This document shows positions 54,964-64,000 of a stretch of 64,000 nucleotides of DNA, piece after piece. Numbering within the stretch: the stretch's first letter is position 1; every line of letters begins with the position of its first letter. Source of the DNA: Channallabes apus. Its lineage: Eukaryota > Chordata > Actinopteri > Siluriformes > Clariidae. The DNA lies in contig CM060107.1 in the NCBI GenBank assembly GCA_030522415.1, forward strand, positions 240,001 to 304,000. The letters run 5' to 3'. The translations under genes were made by a program, and so were the position numbers. The notes beneath the pieces are model-generated. The model saw nothing but the letters and a program-made list of their open reading frames with translations, did not search any database and was not told where the DNA came from.

Positions 54964-56307
54964 ATGTATCACTGTAAATTCTGTCAATATGAGAGCAATA
55001 CCATTGTAGGTTTTACTAGACATGTAAAAGTACACAGTAATGTTCCAAACTGCTCTTTCACCTGTGGAGTACCTGACTGTTCCCATGCTTTTACTAAATT
55101 TTCAGCGTTCAAGTCTCATCTATATAGAGACCATAAGGCTTATCAGAAGTCACGTAGTGGTGTCAGATTTGAGCAAACAGACACAACACTGATTTGTCAC
55201 ATTGAGCACTGTAATTTCACATGTACAGTTCTGAGTGATCTAATTAGACATTTAAAAGGCCACATAGATGAGGGTAGAGAATTAAAATGCCCTTTTAAGG
55301 GTTGTGAAAGGACATTTACTGTAAAGTCCACATTTGCATCTCATATCTCAAGAACACACAAAAACAGTCCACCTGAGCTTCTACATGAAGTAGTTTTATC
55401 AAACCCATTACAACATGTGTGTCAGCCCAGTACATCTCAAGATGAGACTGAGGGGCCTGAGGCAAGTGAGGTCTTTGAAAGTGTAGATGAAGATGTTTTT
55501 TTGAAGAATTTGTCACTCTTTTATTTGAAACTGCAGGCAAAGCTTCTTTTACCTTCATCTGTAATTCAGACCATCATAGAGGAAGTCCAAGGAATTCATG
55601 ATCTGACCCAGGCACACATCTTCTCAAATCTAAAGGACAGATTGTCAGAACTTGGGCTGTCTAATGACGCAATTATTGACGTTATTGAAGACCTTAAAAA
55701 GAATGACATACTTAAAGCAGGAAATTCTATCTTGCGTACAGATCAATGTCGCAAAACAGTCTTTAAAAACTCCTTCAACTATGTTGAACCAGTGCCTGTG
55801 TATTTAGGTGCTAATGACTCAGGGAAAGAATGCTTTGCCCAGTACGTACCAATAAAGAAAACTCTTAATGCCCTTTTTGAATCAGAAGCATTCAGAAAGC
55901 AGTATGAACAATCTCATTCTCGCCAACCAAACAAGGATGTGTTTGATGACATTTGGGATGGATGTAATATTGCCAATAATGCCTTATTTCAAAAAGACAA
56001 ATCATCTATGGCCTTGGTTCTCTATCAAGATGCTTTCGAGGTTGTAAATCCATTAGGATCCAGCCGAAAGAAACACAAGATTTTGGCAGTGTATTTGACA
56101 CTTGGGGATATTTTACCCTATAACAGGTCCAGTATTGATCAGGTGCAGCTTGTTCTCCTCTGCAGGGAACGGGATTTGAAGTATTTTGGTCAAGAAGTTG
56201 TTTTTAATCATTTAATTAAAGACCTAAAAGAACTTGAAGAATGTGGCATTGCACTGATGGATGGGAAAGTTATTAAAGGAACTCTATGTGCAATTGTAAT
56301 TTTTTAA
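54964..56307 (+). CDS. Zinc-finger and tnp2-like transposase fragment of the CACTA-like element
   Basis: 447 residues. The N-terminus has four or so C2H2 fingers (YHCKFCQYESNTIVGFTRHV, CGVPDCSHAFTKFSAFKSHL, CHIEHCNFTCTV, CPFKGCERTFTVKSTFASHI). A helical middle follows, then a segment (about 345-440) with ALVLYQDAFEVVNPLGSSRK, HKILAVYLTLGDILP, VQLVLLCRERDLKYFG and LIKDLKELEECGI. That last segment resembles the N-terminal half of CACTA tnp2-type transposases of animals. The frame stops at IVIF just before the expected next conserved block, so the catalytic second half is missing: either spliced from exons that are absent here or lost by deletion. It stays open over 1.3 kb, which indicates youth. 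A host-gene role cannot be excluded but the context argues against it. Confidence 0.7.
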   Translation: MYHCKFCQYESNTIVGFTRHVKVHSNVPNCSFTCGVPDCSHAFTKFSAFKSHLYRDHKAYQKSRSGVRFEQTDTTLICHIEHCNFTCTVLSDLIRHLKGHIDEGRELKCPFKGCERTFTVKSTFASHISRTHKNSPPELLHEVVLSNPLQHVCQPSTSQDETEGPEASEVFESVDEDVFLKNLSLFYLKLQAKLLLPSSVIQTIIEEVQGIHDLTQAHIFSNLKDRLSELGLSNDAIIDVIEDLKKNDILKAGNSILRTDQCRKTVFKNSFNYVEPVPVYLGANDSGKECFAQYVPIKKTLNALFESEAFRKQYEQSHSRQPNKDVFDDIWDGCNIANNALFQKDKSSMALVLYQDAFEVVNPLGSSRKKHKILAVYLTLGDILPYNRSSIDQVQLVLLCRERDLKYFGQEVVFNHLIKDLKELEECGIALMDGKVIKGTLCAIVIF

Positions 56308-56508
56308 ACATTCTTATTATATTCTTTTATTATAGTAGAAGAAATACATTTATTCAGGTTTCTTAAAAATTGACCTAATTTTTATTTTTTTGGATGAATT
56401 ATTCCTTTGTAATGCATTACTATAGTTCAGCAAATACTTTTGAACTGTCGAACTAGTTTTTATTAAATTTTGCACATGCTTATGTTTGTCTGATTGATGT
56501 TTATGCAG

Positions 56509-56671
56509 ATGTTTTGTTGGAATCAACCCACAAACCGGCACCAAGACAGGCACATCAAAGGTTGGGGCAAAAAAAAGTGGGAAGGTCTCCGAGAAGAGGA
56601 ACAACACAGTCAATCCTCATGTGTGTTCTCTTCTCAGAAGGCTAATGGACTTTGAGTGGTTAAGCATGTAA
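56509..56671 (+). CDS. Probable last exon of the CACTA-like element gene
   Basis: Acceptor TTTATGCAG at 56508. In one frame it reads CFVGINPQTGTKTG, then a basic stretch, then NTVNPHVCSLLRRLMDFEWL and stops at 56669-56671. AATAAA lies at 56720-56725. The short helical ending resembles a DNA-binding tail, perhaps BEN-like, but this is weak. Its phase does not fit a direct splice from 56,300, so intervening exons are probably deleted. Confidence 0.45.
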
Positions 56672-56719
56672 GTTTAATGTATGAAATGTATCAAAACTAC
56701 ACCTACAGGAGAAGCCATC

Positions 56720-56725
56720 AATAAA
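56720..56725 (+). promoter_or_regulatory. Candidate polyadenylation signal of the element gene
   Basis: AATAAA 49 bases after the stop of the probable last exon. A second AATAAA lies near 56,966. Confidence 0.4.
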
Positions 56726-57428
56726 ATGACACTTGCTATCAGACTTGTTCTTTGGTCATGTAAAAAAAAATTTTTTTAATTAAAAAAATGGTCAACTTAC
56801 AAAAAATGTTAAAGAATGGCTAAATATTTGAATATTCTAGGTTTGATTAATCAGCACAGTCAGTAGCATTTGTAACAGCTGATTTTTTTTTTTAAAGTTT
56901 TTCTGTAGTTGAAAAAGAAAAATGACTGTATGTTACCAGTGACAGTGCTGAAGTGTTGTCAGCTTTAATAAACAGTTTTCTTACAACAGCTTTGAATTTG
57001 AGTGATTATTTTTCAAAATCTTTGTTTTGATGCATTTACATCAGTATAATAGTAAAGTACAGTTACAGGTTACAGCACAGTACAGTTCACAGTTATTTAC
57101 AGGAATTTCATAGTAAAAATGTTACAGCTACATCTTGGCTTTTGTTGAATTCACAGGATTTTATTGGCAACTTTTGTTGCCAGGTAAGTACTGTAATTTA
57201 GCGTAATTACAAAAAAAACCCTGTAATGCCTTTTTACATGTTTAATTTTATAATCCTGTAAAAAAAACAAAAAAATACTGTATTCTGGAAGCATCAATTT
57301 ACTGTAAATTGCTAAGCAGTATTATACTGTAATCCATTTTACAGGAATTAACGGCTATTTTACAGGATTTTATTGGCAACTTTTTTGCCAGTAAATTATT
57401 GTAAATTCTACAGTAATTCTTTACAGTG

Positions 57429-57577
57429 TACAGTATATTTATTATACTTAGTTTATAAATAAGTAAATATGATATATATATTCCATATTTCCTGATGTTG
57501 TACATTATTTTGTTATAGTATTGTTATTATATGTGTACATTTTAAATTGTTCAATGAATTATTTGTTTCCTGGTAGG
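57429..57577. other. AT-rich flank of the CACTA-like element
   Basis: Nothing recognised. Confidence 0.5.
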
Positions 57578-57769
57578 AGCTGATCTCCTTGTTGGAAAGT
57601 TTATTTATGTACGGTTCGTTCAGCCAAAGAGTTTCTTCACAAGATGTCCCCGGTCTCACACCTGCGGATGTATGTTGGAAGTTCCTAATAATTATACTTC
57701 ATACCTTGAGCTTGCAGAAGAGTTTGAAAATGTCCTTGGCGCAAACATATGGGTTATGGATATTGCATA
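57578..57769 (+). other. Exon-like open stretch of unknown origin
   Basis: After an acceptor-like TCCTGGTAG the frame reads GADLLVGKFIYVRFVQPKSF, then FTRCPRSHTCGCMLEVPNNY and ELAEEFENVLGANIWVMDIA before a stop. The composition (paired Cys, aromatic-rich, no low complexity) looks like real protein, but I do not recognise it. It may belong to the integrase-core or another transposon of this neighbourhood. Confidence 0.35.
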
Positions 57770-58233
57770 GGGGTAAGGATACAGAAAATAACAAATGTCA
57801 GTTATATTCATGAATTATCCTTATCTAATATTATCCTCAACGTTGTGTTTGTCCAAGGTTGTCAGGCAGTATGTGCCTCAGCAGCAGCATGTGATTCCAT
57901 CTCACACTCATTTCTTGTGATATTCAGTATTAGTTCGTGTATCTTGCACATCCATATAATGTGTCATAAAATGTGCAGATGTTGTTACAGCAGTGTTAAC
58001 AATGTAAAAGTATATCCTTTTATAGATTCAGTTTCATTGTTTATGTATTCCTGCATCTTGTTCTGTGTTTATATGGTATGAAAAATGTTCTTACACGTTC
58101 TTACACGTTCTTACAAGTTTACAAAAGCAACATTGTTAGAAGTTTCTTTATTAGGAGGAGTTTATTAATTAATGCTGTTCTACTGAATACAGTGTTTTAA
58201 AAAAATAAACAGAAACAATACAAAAGATAATCT
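57770..58233. other. Intergenic, nothing recognised
   Basis: AT-rich with a short triplication of CACGTTCTTA near 58,090-58,120. Confidence 0.5.
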
Positions 58234-58238
58234 CTCAT

Positions 58239-59373
58239 TGTGAGGGTGGCCCACTAGAGGGCAGTGTTTATGAGTTGTAGTTTTTGTATGTAGACTCAGT
58301 TTCCCAGAAGGCTCCTCGGTCAGGTGACGCGGCTGCTCACCTGAACTGAGGAAGCTCATTAGCATTCTTATAAATAGCTGTTAGTTCAGGGGAGCTGGGT
58401 CGAGCATTAATTTCTGTTCTGTTGAGTGGGTTTTGTTTGATCTGGTTTAGTTTTAGTTTGTTTGAGGATAGTTGGCCTTTTTGTTTATGGAGCTTTAAGT
58501 TAAGTTTGTTTCTATTAAGATGTCTTTGTCTCTGTGTCTCCTAGCAGGATTAGCCTCTAGGAGAATTAGCCTTTTGTATTTACCCTCATCTGTAAGTAAC
58601 CCCCATTGCATGTTTAGTTATTAGTCTGTATAAATACTAATGAGGGCAATACTAACCTGGTTAGTCTAACGAGTCTGTCTAGTCTCATCGTCTGATTACA
58701 TTTACATTTAGGCATTTGTCAGACACTCTTATCCAGAGCGACTTACATTTTTATCTCATTATACATCTGAGCAGTTGAGGGTTAAGGGCCTTGCTCAAGG
58801 ACCCAACAGTGGCAACTTGGTGGTTGTGGGGTTTGAACCTGGGACCTTCTGAACCGTAGTCCAATGCCTTAACCACTGAGCTACACCTGATTTGCTCTTA
58901 GTCTGTTTAGGTACTAACCCATTTAGCCACTAACCTTTAGAGTTCTTAATCTGTTTCATACCTAGTCTGCTGTGTACCTTGTACATTTGTCTCTTGGGTC
59001 TCAGGCTACTAGCCTGTTTAGCAATTGGTCTGTTTAGCTATTAGCTAGCTTAGCAGCCAATAGGCGTAACAGCTAGTAGGCCTAGCCAAGCCTGTCTTGT
59101 TTGTTTATCCCTTACATGCATAGTCCCAAGTGTTTAGTCCGTCGGGCTGTTTCGTGTGTCTTGTCTTGTCCAGTCTGTATTGTATCAGTGTTTGTAATCC
59201 CTAGTCTGTGTATGTTTTAGTTTGAGTTCTGTTTATAGTATGCTCCACGTTTTTAGCCAACTTCCATTGTTTGTTTGGTTTTGTTATTAAAGACTTTCAT
59301 TGTTTCACCACATCCCCTCTGCGCCTATGCCTCACCTTCATGCCCACAGTCCAACATCTAACAGAACGTGACA
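58239..59373. mobile_element. Solo LTR with 5-bp duplication and nested SINE
   Basis: Starts TGTGAGGG and ends ACGTGACA, flanked by CTCAT (58234-58238 and 59374-59378). It includes CCACTAGAGGGCAGTG near the start and TATTAAAGACTTTCATTG (polyadenylation region) near the end. Length without the SINE is about 940 bp. It is unrelated by eye to the LTR at 36,275. Orientation is inferred as plus from the AATAAA-like element near the right end. Confidence 0.75.
58698..58886 (-). mobile_element. tRNA-derived SINE in the solo LTR
   Basis: Same family as 27,427 and 12,733 (GGCATTTGTCAGACACTCTT, GAGGGTTAAGGGCCTTGCTC). Flanking CTGATT (58692-58697, 58887-58892) is a short target duplication. The tRNA-like end is at the right. 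Confidence 0.8.
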
Positions 59374-59639
59374 CTCATGTTTTAATTAAATTCGTATATG
59401 TTGTATACAACACTACAGCAATAACATTAATGAGCTAAACAGATGAACAACATTAAAAGAAAAAACTAAATGATAAACCATCACCTGACTATGTTGCTGG
59501 TGTTCCCTGAAATTACTGTAACTCTAACAATGCAAGAAATTAAGAACAGTCCATTAAAAAAATAAATTAATTAATTAAGAAAATTATTTTCCATGTCTTT
59601 ATCTCACAATATTTAACACTGTAGTAATCTCTTGTCTTA

Positions 59640-60991
59640 GTGCAAGCTAGAGATCGAATACTGTGTACCTATCCTTTGGAAGCCTGAGGTGATGTTGGGC
59701 CATGATGTGCACACACAGGGTGAAAACATCCTCATCACAAGCAACATCAGAGCGATGGATACATTGATCTTCGCAGGTGGCACATTCTGCCACAGGTACA
59801 TGGCATATGTAGTCTTCTGTGTCATATAATTCAGGTAGGGTGTACATGACATCTGGTCGACCGTGGGGTACAAGGCTGTTCCTTGAAGGATGAATCAGGT
59901 GGCTGTTCCAAGTGCCTTGGGTGGAATCCAGATCTTCCTGTACATAGCAAATGACAGAGTGGTAAATCACTACATTTTTTAAATGTTTCTAAAAAAAAGT
60001 TTATGTTCATGAAGGCTGCATTTATTTATTCATATGTAAAAACAATAAAATAGTGAAATAGTAATACAATGTCAAATTTGTTCACTATGTGAATACTGTA
60101 TATTGTAAAATTTATGAAATCAGAATTTTCATCCTCATTACTTCAGTCATCAGTGACTCATGAACATACAGAAATCATTCTAATAAGCTTATTTATTATT
60201 GTTGGAAACAGTTGTGCTACCTTTTGGGTTATGGAGAGTGTAGTGAAGGGCCATACTATAATAGTTTTTTTTTTTTTCAATTTTATGGTGAGTTCAACAT
60301 TCTTTACTATTATTTATAAGATGCCATCTTTGTGTGGACTCCACAGCATGTTAAATTCTTTACTTCACCATGTGGAGACATCTGGACCCGACGAAAGAGT
60401 ATGAACTAGGATATCTGCATTTATGTGTGTACAGTATGAGATACAGTAGAGATAGCGAGAGAGAGAGAGAGAGAGAGAGCTTTTTTCTCCAGCCAGTGGA
60501 TCAGCATCACTACGGGACAAGTACCGCTGCATATCCCTGATGGTGCTGTTTTCTGTTCCCATATCTGCTCTCAAGATTCGTGGACAGCCATCACGACTAC
60601 TTACTGTCTCCAGGAAGTAACCTCCTATGACTTTAGGATCACTGCTTGTGCAGTATGCATTCATCCATAGTATTCTCCTTGAGAATCCATCTATTGCCCC
60701 ATTGATACAAATGCCAAATGGCTTCAATTTGTCATAAGAGTCAACATGCCATAGAAAGTTGGGGCCTTTTGAAAAGTAAGCTCTTCTGTGCAGTCTTCTT
60801 TTTCTTTGCATTTCAGTGCCCAAAGGGTCAAGAGTAGACAGAATAAGGCGGATGTCTTCTTTGCACACATGAAGTCCCTTTTCCTTGCATTTACTGTACA
60901 TCCATCTATATCCATGCAATGCTCCTGAGCCTTGGAGCTCTTCCCGAACAAACTGAACAATATCAAATAAGTTGTCAAATTTCTTTTGCAA
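59640..60991 (-). pseudogene. Integrase-core (rve) DDE transposase, broken
   Basis: Two minus-strand pieces. 60991-60480 has an IS3-like helix-turn-helix (LHGYRWMYSKCKEKGLHV), then the DDE core with FLWHVDSYDKLKPFGICING (first Asp) and ILRADMGTENSTIRDMQR (second Asp). 59970-59647 has the C-terminal part (DLDSTQGTWNSHLIHPSRNS, HGRPDVMYTLPELYDTEDY, CDEDVFTLCVHIMAQHHL). The block that should carry the catalytic Glu between them is absent; a GA microsatellite (60455-60479) lies at the break. This protein type is common in fish and other animals and resembles IS3EU or Ginger-like transposons; the exact family is uncertain. Confidence 0.65.
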
Positions 60992-62084
60992 AACAGAAAA
61001 TGTTCTTAATGCTGGTAATAATCCTGTGTTTTACACTTAAAATATGAAGGATTTCTTCATACTTTAGACCCAGGTCAGTAATGTTGAATTAGTCCACATC
61101 TGTCCATCCTATGGAGTAAGGAATAAATGACGTTGAATACATGATGAAAGCTTAAGGAAAGACAGGGAGAGAGTCACTGGGCAGCAATCCGTCCAATGTA
61201 TTTAAACCGTAGTGCTGTAAATGGTCTTATTTACTTTTATCTTTTAAAGTCTCTTTTTGGGTCTCTTAAGTCTTCATGTTAAGAATGAATAGTACACAAA
61301 CACATTTCCAAAACTGTAATAGGTTATTTATAATAAAGCATTTATGAAGTATTTTATCATAAGTATACTTAAATGTACTGTATTTTATAGTTATAAAACA
61401 ATAATAACAACAATAATAATAACTATAATAATAATAATTACTACTACTAATACTAATACTACTGCTAGTATTGTTACATTTAGGCTATGCATTTAGAATA
61501 AGGTTTTTATTAACAAAAGACTTATAAAAGAGAAAGAAAATAATTAGTCAATATTCAGTCATAATACACATTGACAGGTTTGCTAAATAATAATAACAAT
61601 AAATCGCTGATTATCACCAATTATCACAAGATTTAAATGCAAATCATTCTCATTAAATCGTAGTATTCTACCTCGAACCTTCTACATTTGATAGCTAGAG
61701 AATCACTATAAGCATGCAGTTAAGACAGTTTGAAATATTACACTTATAATAAATAAAACAATAAAATAAAAATTTGAAAAATATATACAATATACAATAA
61801 TATTCGTTAAGACGTACCTGGGAGCTTCCTGTTCTAAAAAGAGTCTGTGTATAAACCTGTGGGAACGGATATGTAAAAGTGTGCGCACTGATTATGAATT
61901 TGTGGATATGGATTACAAAATCTGAGCGCACAGGTAGTTAAAGTGAGGGAACAGTTTAAGAATTTGTGGGAACAGATTCTTAAACTAATTGATAAACTGA
62001 TGGAACAGTTCAAAAATTGTGGGAACGGATTATAAACTGAGGGTATGAATTGCAAAACTGTTGTCACGGACTGTTTTTTTTCTC
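60992..62084. other. Intergenic, AT-rich, with a short degenerate tandem
   Basis: No gene seen. 61,855-62,050 has repeated GTGGGAACGGAT/TGTGGGAACAGATT-like units about 30-50 bases apart. ATA/ACT trinucleotide runs lie near 61,400-61,460. Confidence 0.5.
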
Positions 62085-62290
62085 CTCTAGGTGACTTCCA
62101 GGGCTCCGTAAGAAGTCACGTGTGCGTGGAGAACATCTTGAGTGAGCAGGGGAGACACTACACGCGCAGATTCGAGCTGTTGAGTGCGCAGTGGAGACAT
62201 TGCACGTGCATAGAGTGCTTTGTCTGCTCTCAAAATGTCAAACCGCATGCTCAGAATTGTGGCACAAATATAACACCATATGGTTTGCCC
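62085..62290 (-). repeat. Unknown interspersed repeat, arm 2 (inverted relative to 47,878)
   Basis: The reverse complement reads CCACAATTCTGAGCATGCGG through GTTCTCCACGCACACGTGAC, matching arm 1. It is followed on the plus strand by a Rex1 fragment. Confidence 0.6.
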
Positions 62291-62389
62291 CGAACGGCGT
62301 TGCTACAAACAAGGACGATCGGCCCAAGCACATGCACATGCTGCAGACAAGAAGACACTGCCAGCACCGGGAACGCGCTCATCATCTCC

Positions 62390-63390
62390 GAGCATGACGT
62401 GAGGAGAGCCTTCAAGAGAGTGAACACCAGGAAAGCAGCAGGACCAGACGCATCTCAGGTCGTATTCTCAGAGCCTGCGCAGACCAGCTAGCACCTGTGT
62501 TCACTGAGATATTCAACATCTCTTTATCTCAGTCGGTGATCCCCACATGCTTCAAAGAGTCCATCATTGTTCCTGTTCCAAAGAAACCACACCCTGCTTC
62601 TCTCAATGACTATCGCCCTATAGCCCTCACCTCAGTAGTGATGAAGTGCTTTGAACGCCTTATCAGAGACTTCATCATTTCTTCACTACCCGACACACTG
62701 GACCCACTACAGTTTGCATATCGTCAGAACCGCTCAACAGACGATGCAATCTCTCATCTCCTCCACACATCACTCACTCACCTGGACACTAGGAAAGGGA
62801 ATTATGTTCTTTGCTCTTCATCGACTACAGCTCTGCTTTTAATACCATAATTCCCTTCACACTCACCACCAAGCTGGAGCACCTGGGACTGAGCTCATCT
62901 ATATGTCAGTGGATCTCCAATTTTCTGACTGGCAGACGACAGGCAGTAAGGATGGGCGGACATGTCTCAGCTACACTCACTCTCAGCACTGGAGCCCCCC
63001 AGGGTTGTGTTCTGAGCCCCCTGCTGTACTCTTTGTACACCCACGACTGCGTGGCCACTACCAACTCCACCTCCATCATCAAGTTGGCTGACGACACCAT
63101 CGTGGTCGGACTGATCACCAACAATGATGAGTCGGACTACCTAGAGGAGATTGGAAATCTGGAGAACTGGTGCCAGAGGAACAATCTCCGCCTGAACGTC
63201 AGTAAGACAAAGGAGCTGATAGTGGACTTTAGTACAAAGCAGGAGAGGAACTACCAGACCCCCGTCATCAACAGGAGCCCAGTGGAGAGAGTGGACAGCT
63301 TCAGATACCTCGGTGTTCACATCACGCAGGACCTGTCATGGTCCTGTCACATCAACACCGTGGTGAAAAAAGCCCGGCAGCGTCTCTACT
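62390..63390 (+). mobile_element. Rex1-type LINE fragment, frameshifted
   Basis: Plus-strand reverse transcriptase: [16 protein letters not shown], then [50 protein letters not shown], a frame change near 62,810, then [34 protein letters not shown] and [12 protein letters not shown]. The catalytic motif reads LADD where functional copies have FADD. It is cut at 63,390 by L2 copy D. Confidence 0.85.
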
Positions 63391-64000
63391 AACTATGACA
63401 GCATAACTAAAAGGGAGAGCCAGAAGGAAACACAAACATGAGGGGGAACTGAGATGTAAAGCAAACAATCACCTCACCGTCAACAAACCTGAGTGATCAA
63501 ATGAGACTGAGGAAGACAGCATCTAAACATACCAGTTCACCATAATACTCTACGTCCATGAGTCCCCCAGATCTGCTCCTTTACCTTATGGCAAATCTAT
63601 TTATAAAAATGCTTGGCTAAATAAATAGGTTTTGAGCCTAGACTTAAACACTGAGACTGTGTCTGAGTCCCGAACACTATTTGGAAGACTATTCCATAAT
63701 TTTGGGGCTTTGTAAGAAAAAGCTCTGCCCCAGCTGTAGTTTTCATAATACGCGGTACTGATAAGCAGCCTGCATCCTTTGACCGAAGTAGGCGTGGCGG
63801 ATCGTAAGACACTAGCAGTTCGCTCAGATACTGCGGGGCGAGACCATTTAATGCCTTATATGTCAAGAGTAGTATTTTAAAATCAATGCGAAATTTCCCA
63901 GGGAGCCAATGCAGTGAAGATAGGATAGGGGTGATGTGCTCATATCTTCTGGTTCTAGTGAGGACTCTCGCTGCTGCATTCTGGACTAGCTGAAGCTTGT
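63391..64000 (-). mobile_element. L2/Maui-type LINE, copy D, runs off the window
   Basis: 3' untranslated region and ORF2 C-terminus (63866-63597: [20 protein letters not shown], then a frameshift after KTTAG). The 3' tail is missing: the element begins abruptly within its 3' untranslated region at 63391. Confidence 0.88.

Larger units (their letters stand above)
48532..57428 (+). mobile_element. CACTA-like (CMC) DNA transposon, 8.9 kb, with a Gypsy element nested in its first intron
   Basis: Ends CACTGTAACAAATTGCTGTA and TCTTTACAGTG, flanked by TA on both sides (48530-48531, 57429-57430). Subterminal regions are full of CTGTAA/TTACAG motifs, also seen in the 2.5-kb relative at 27,169. The body has a noncoding first-exon-like stretch ending before GTAAGTTC (about 48,854), a second 5' exon at 54,400, the zinc-finger/transposase frame at 54,964, and a last exon at 56,509. 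Superfamily assignment rests on the CACTG ends plus the tnp2-like segment of the protein. Confidence 0.75.

Noticed and set aside
57749..58081. 110-codon hydrophobic plus-strand frame
   Set aside because: AT-rich intergenic sequence; Cys/Ile/Ser-rich composition without conserved motifs or splice signals.

Overview
The window is vertebrate nuclear DNA, almost certainly from a teleost fish. Split genes carry GT-AG introns, there are many CA/TG microsatellites, and the transposon load (L2/Maui-type, Rex1-type and RTE LINEs, DIRS1, chromodomain Gypsy, Tc1/mariner, hAT and CACTA-like elements, tRNA-derived SINEs) is typical of teleosts. The SINE types would suit a catfish or another ostariophysan, but that is inference. 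There are no operons, CRISPR arrays or rRNA genes. Two host genes are supported: a formin and a lectin.

Layout. Positions 1-16.9 kb hold the 3' half of a plus-strand formin gene, recognised as fhod3 from its FH2 exons. About 18 coding exons run from a linker region through a Glu-rich exon, an FH1/FH2 exon and the FH2 exons to a C-terminal autoregulatory (DAD) region. A 24-nt exon sits where FHOD3 has its muscle-specific insert. The introns hold a SINE with perfect 12-bp target duplications, an L2 interrupted by a DIRS1 relic, an RTE fragment, and a 1.9-kb minisatellite whose every unit contains a splice-donor-like GTAAGA.

From 17 to 35.5 kb the sequence is stacked transposons: a Tc1-like relic, a hAT relic, and two L2 elements joined 5' end to 5' end (joint near 25,668). 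One arm of the pair carries a LINE-tailed insert with an unfamiliar membrane-protein reading frame. The other carries a 2.5-kb CACTG-ended element with a promoter-like core. A second Tc1-like relic and a Rex1-type LINE with a long open frame follow. From 35.5 to 40 kb lie a C-type lectin relic, an L2 split by a solo LTR and by a Rex1 insertion, and an intact single-exon two-domain C-type lectin gene (38,958-39,734). From 40.2 to 44.6 kb an L2 retains an uninterrupted 989-residue ORF2.

From 45 to 64 kb there is a second L2 subfamily and then an 8.9-kb CACTA-like element (48,532-57,428). It encodes a zinc-finger/tnp2-like transposase fragment and hosts a very young chromodomain Gypsy element whose two LTRs look identical except for one terminal base. 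Beyond it come a second solo LTR (58,239-59,373, with a nested SINE), a broken integrase-core DDE transposase on the minus strand, a frameshifted Rex1 fragment and the start of another L2.

The host genes are independent of one another. The remainder is explained by nested insertions whose order can often be read from target-site duplications.
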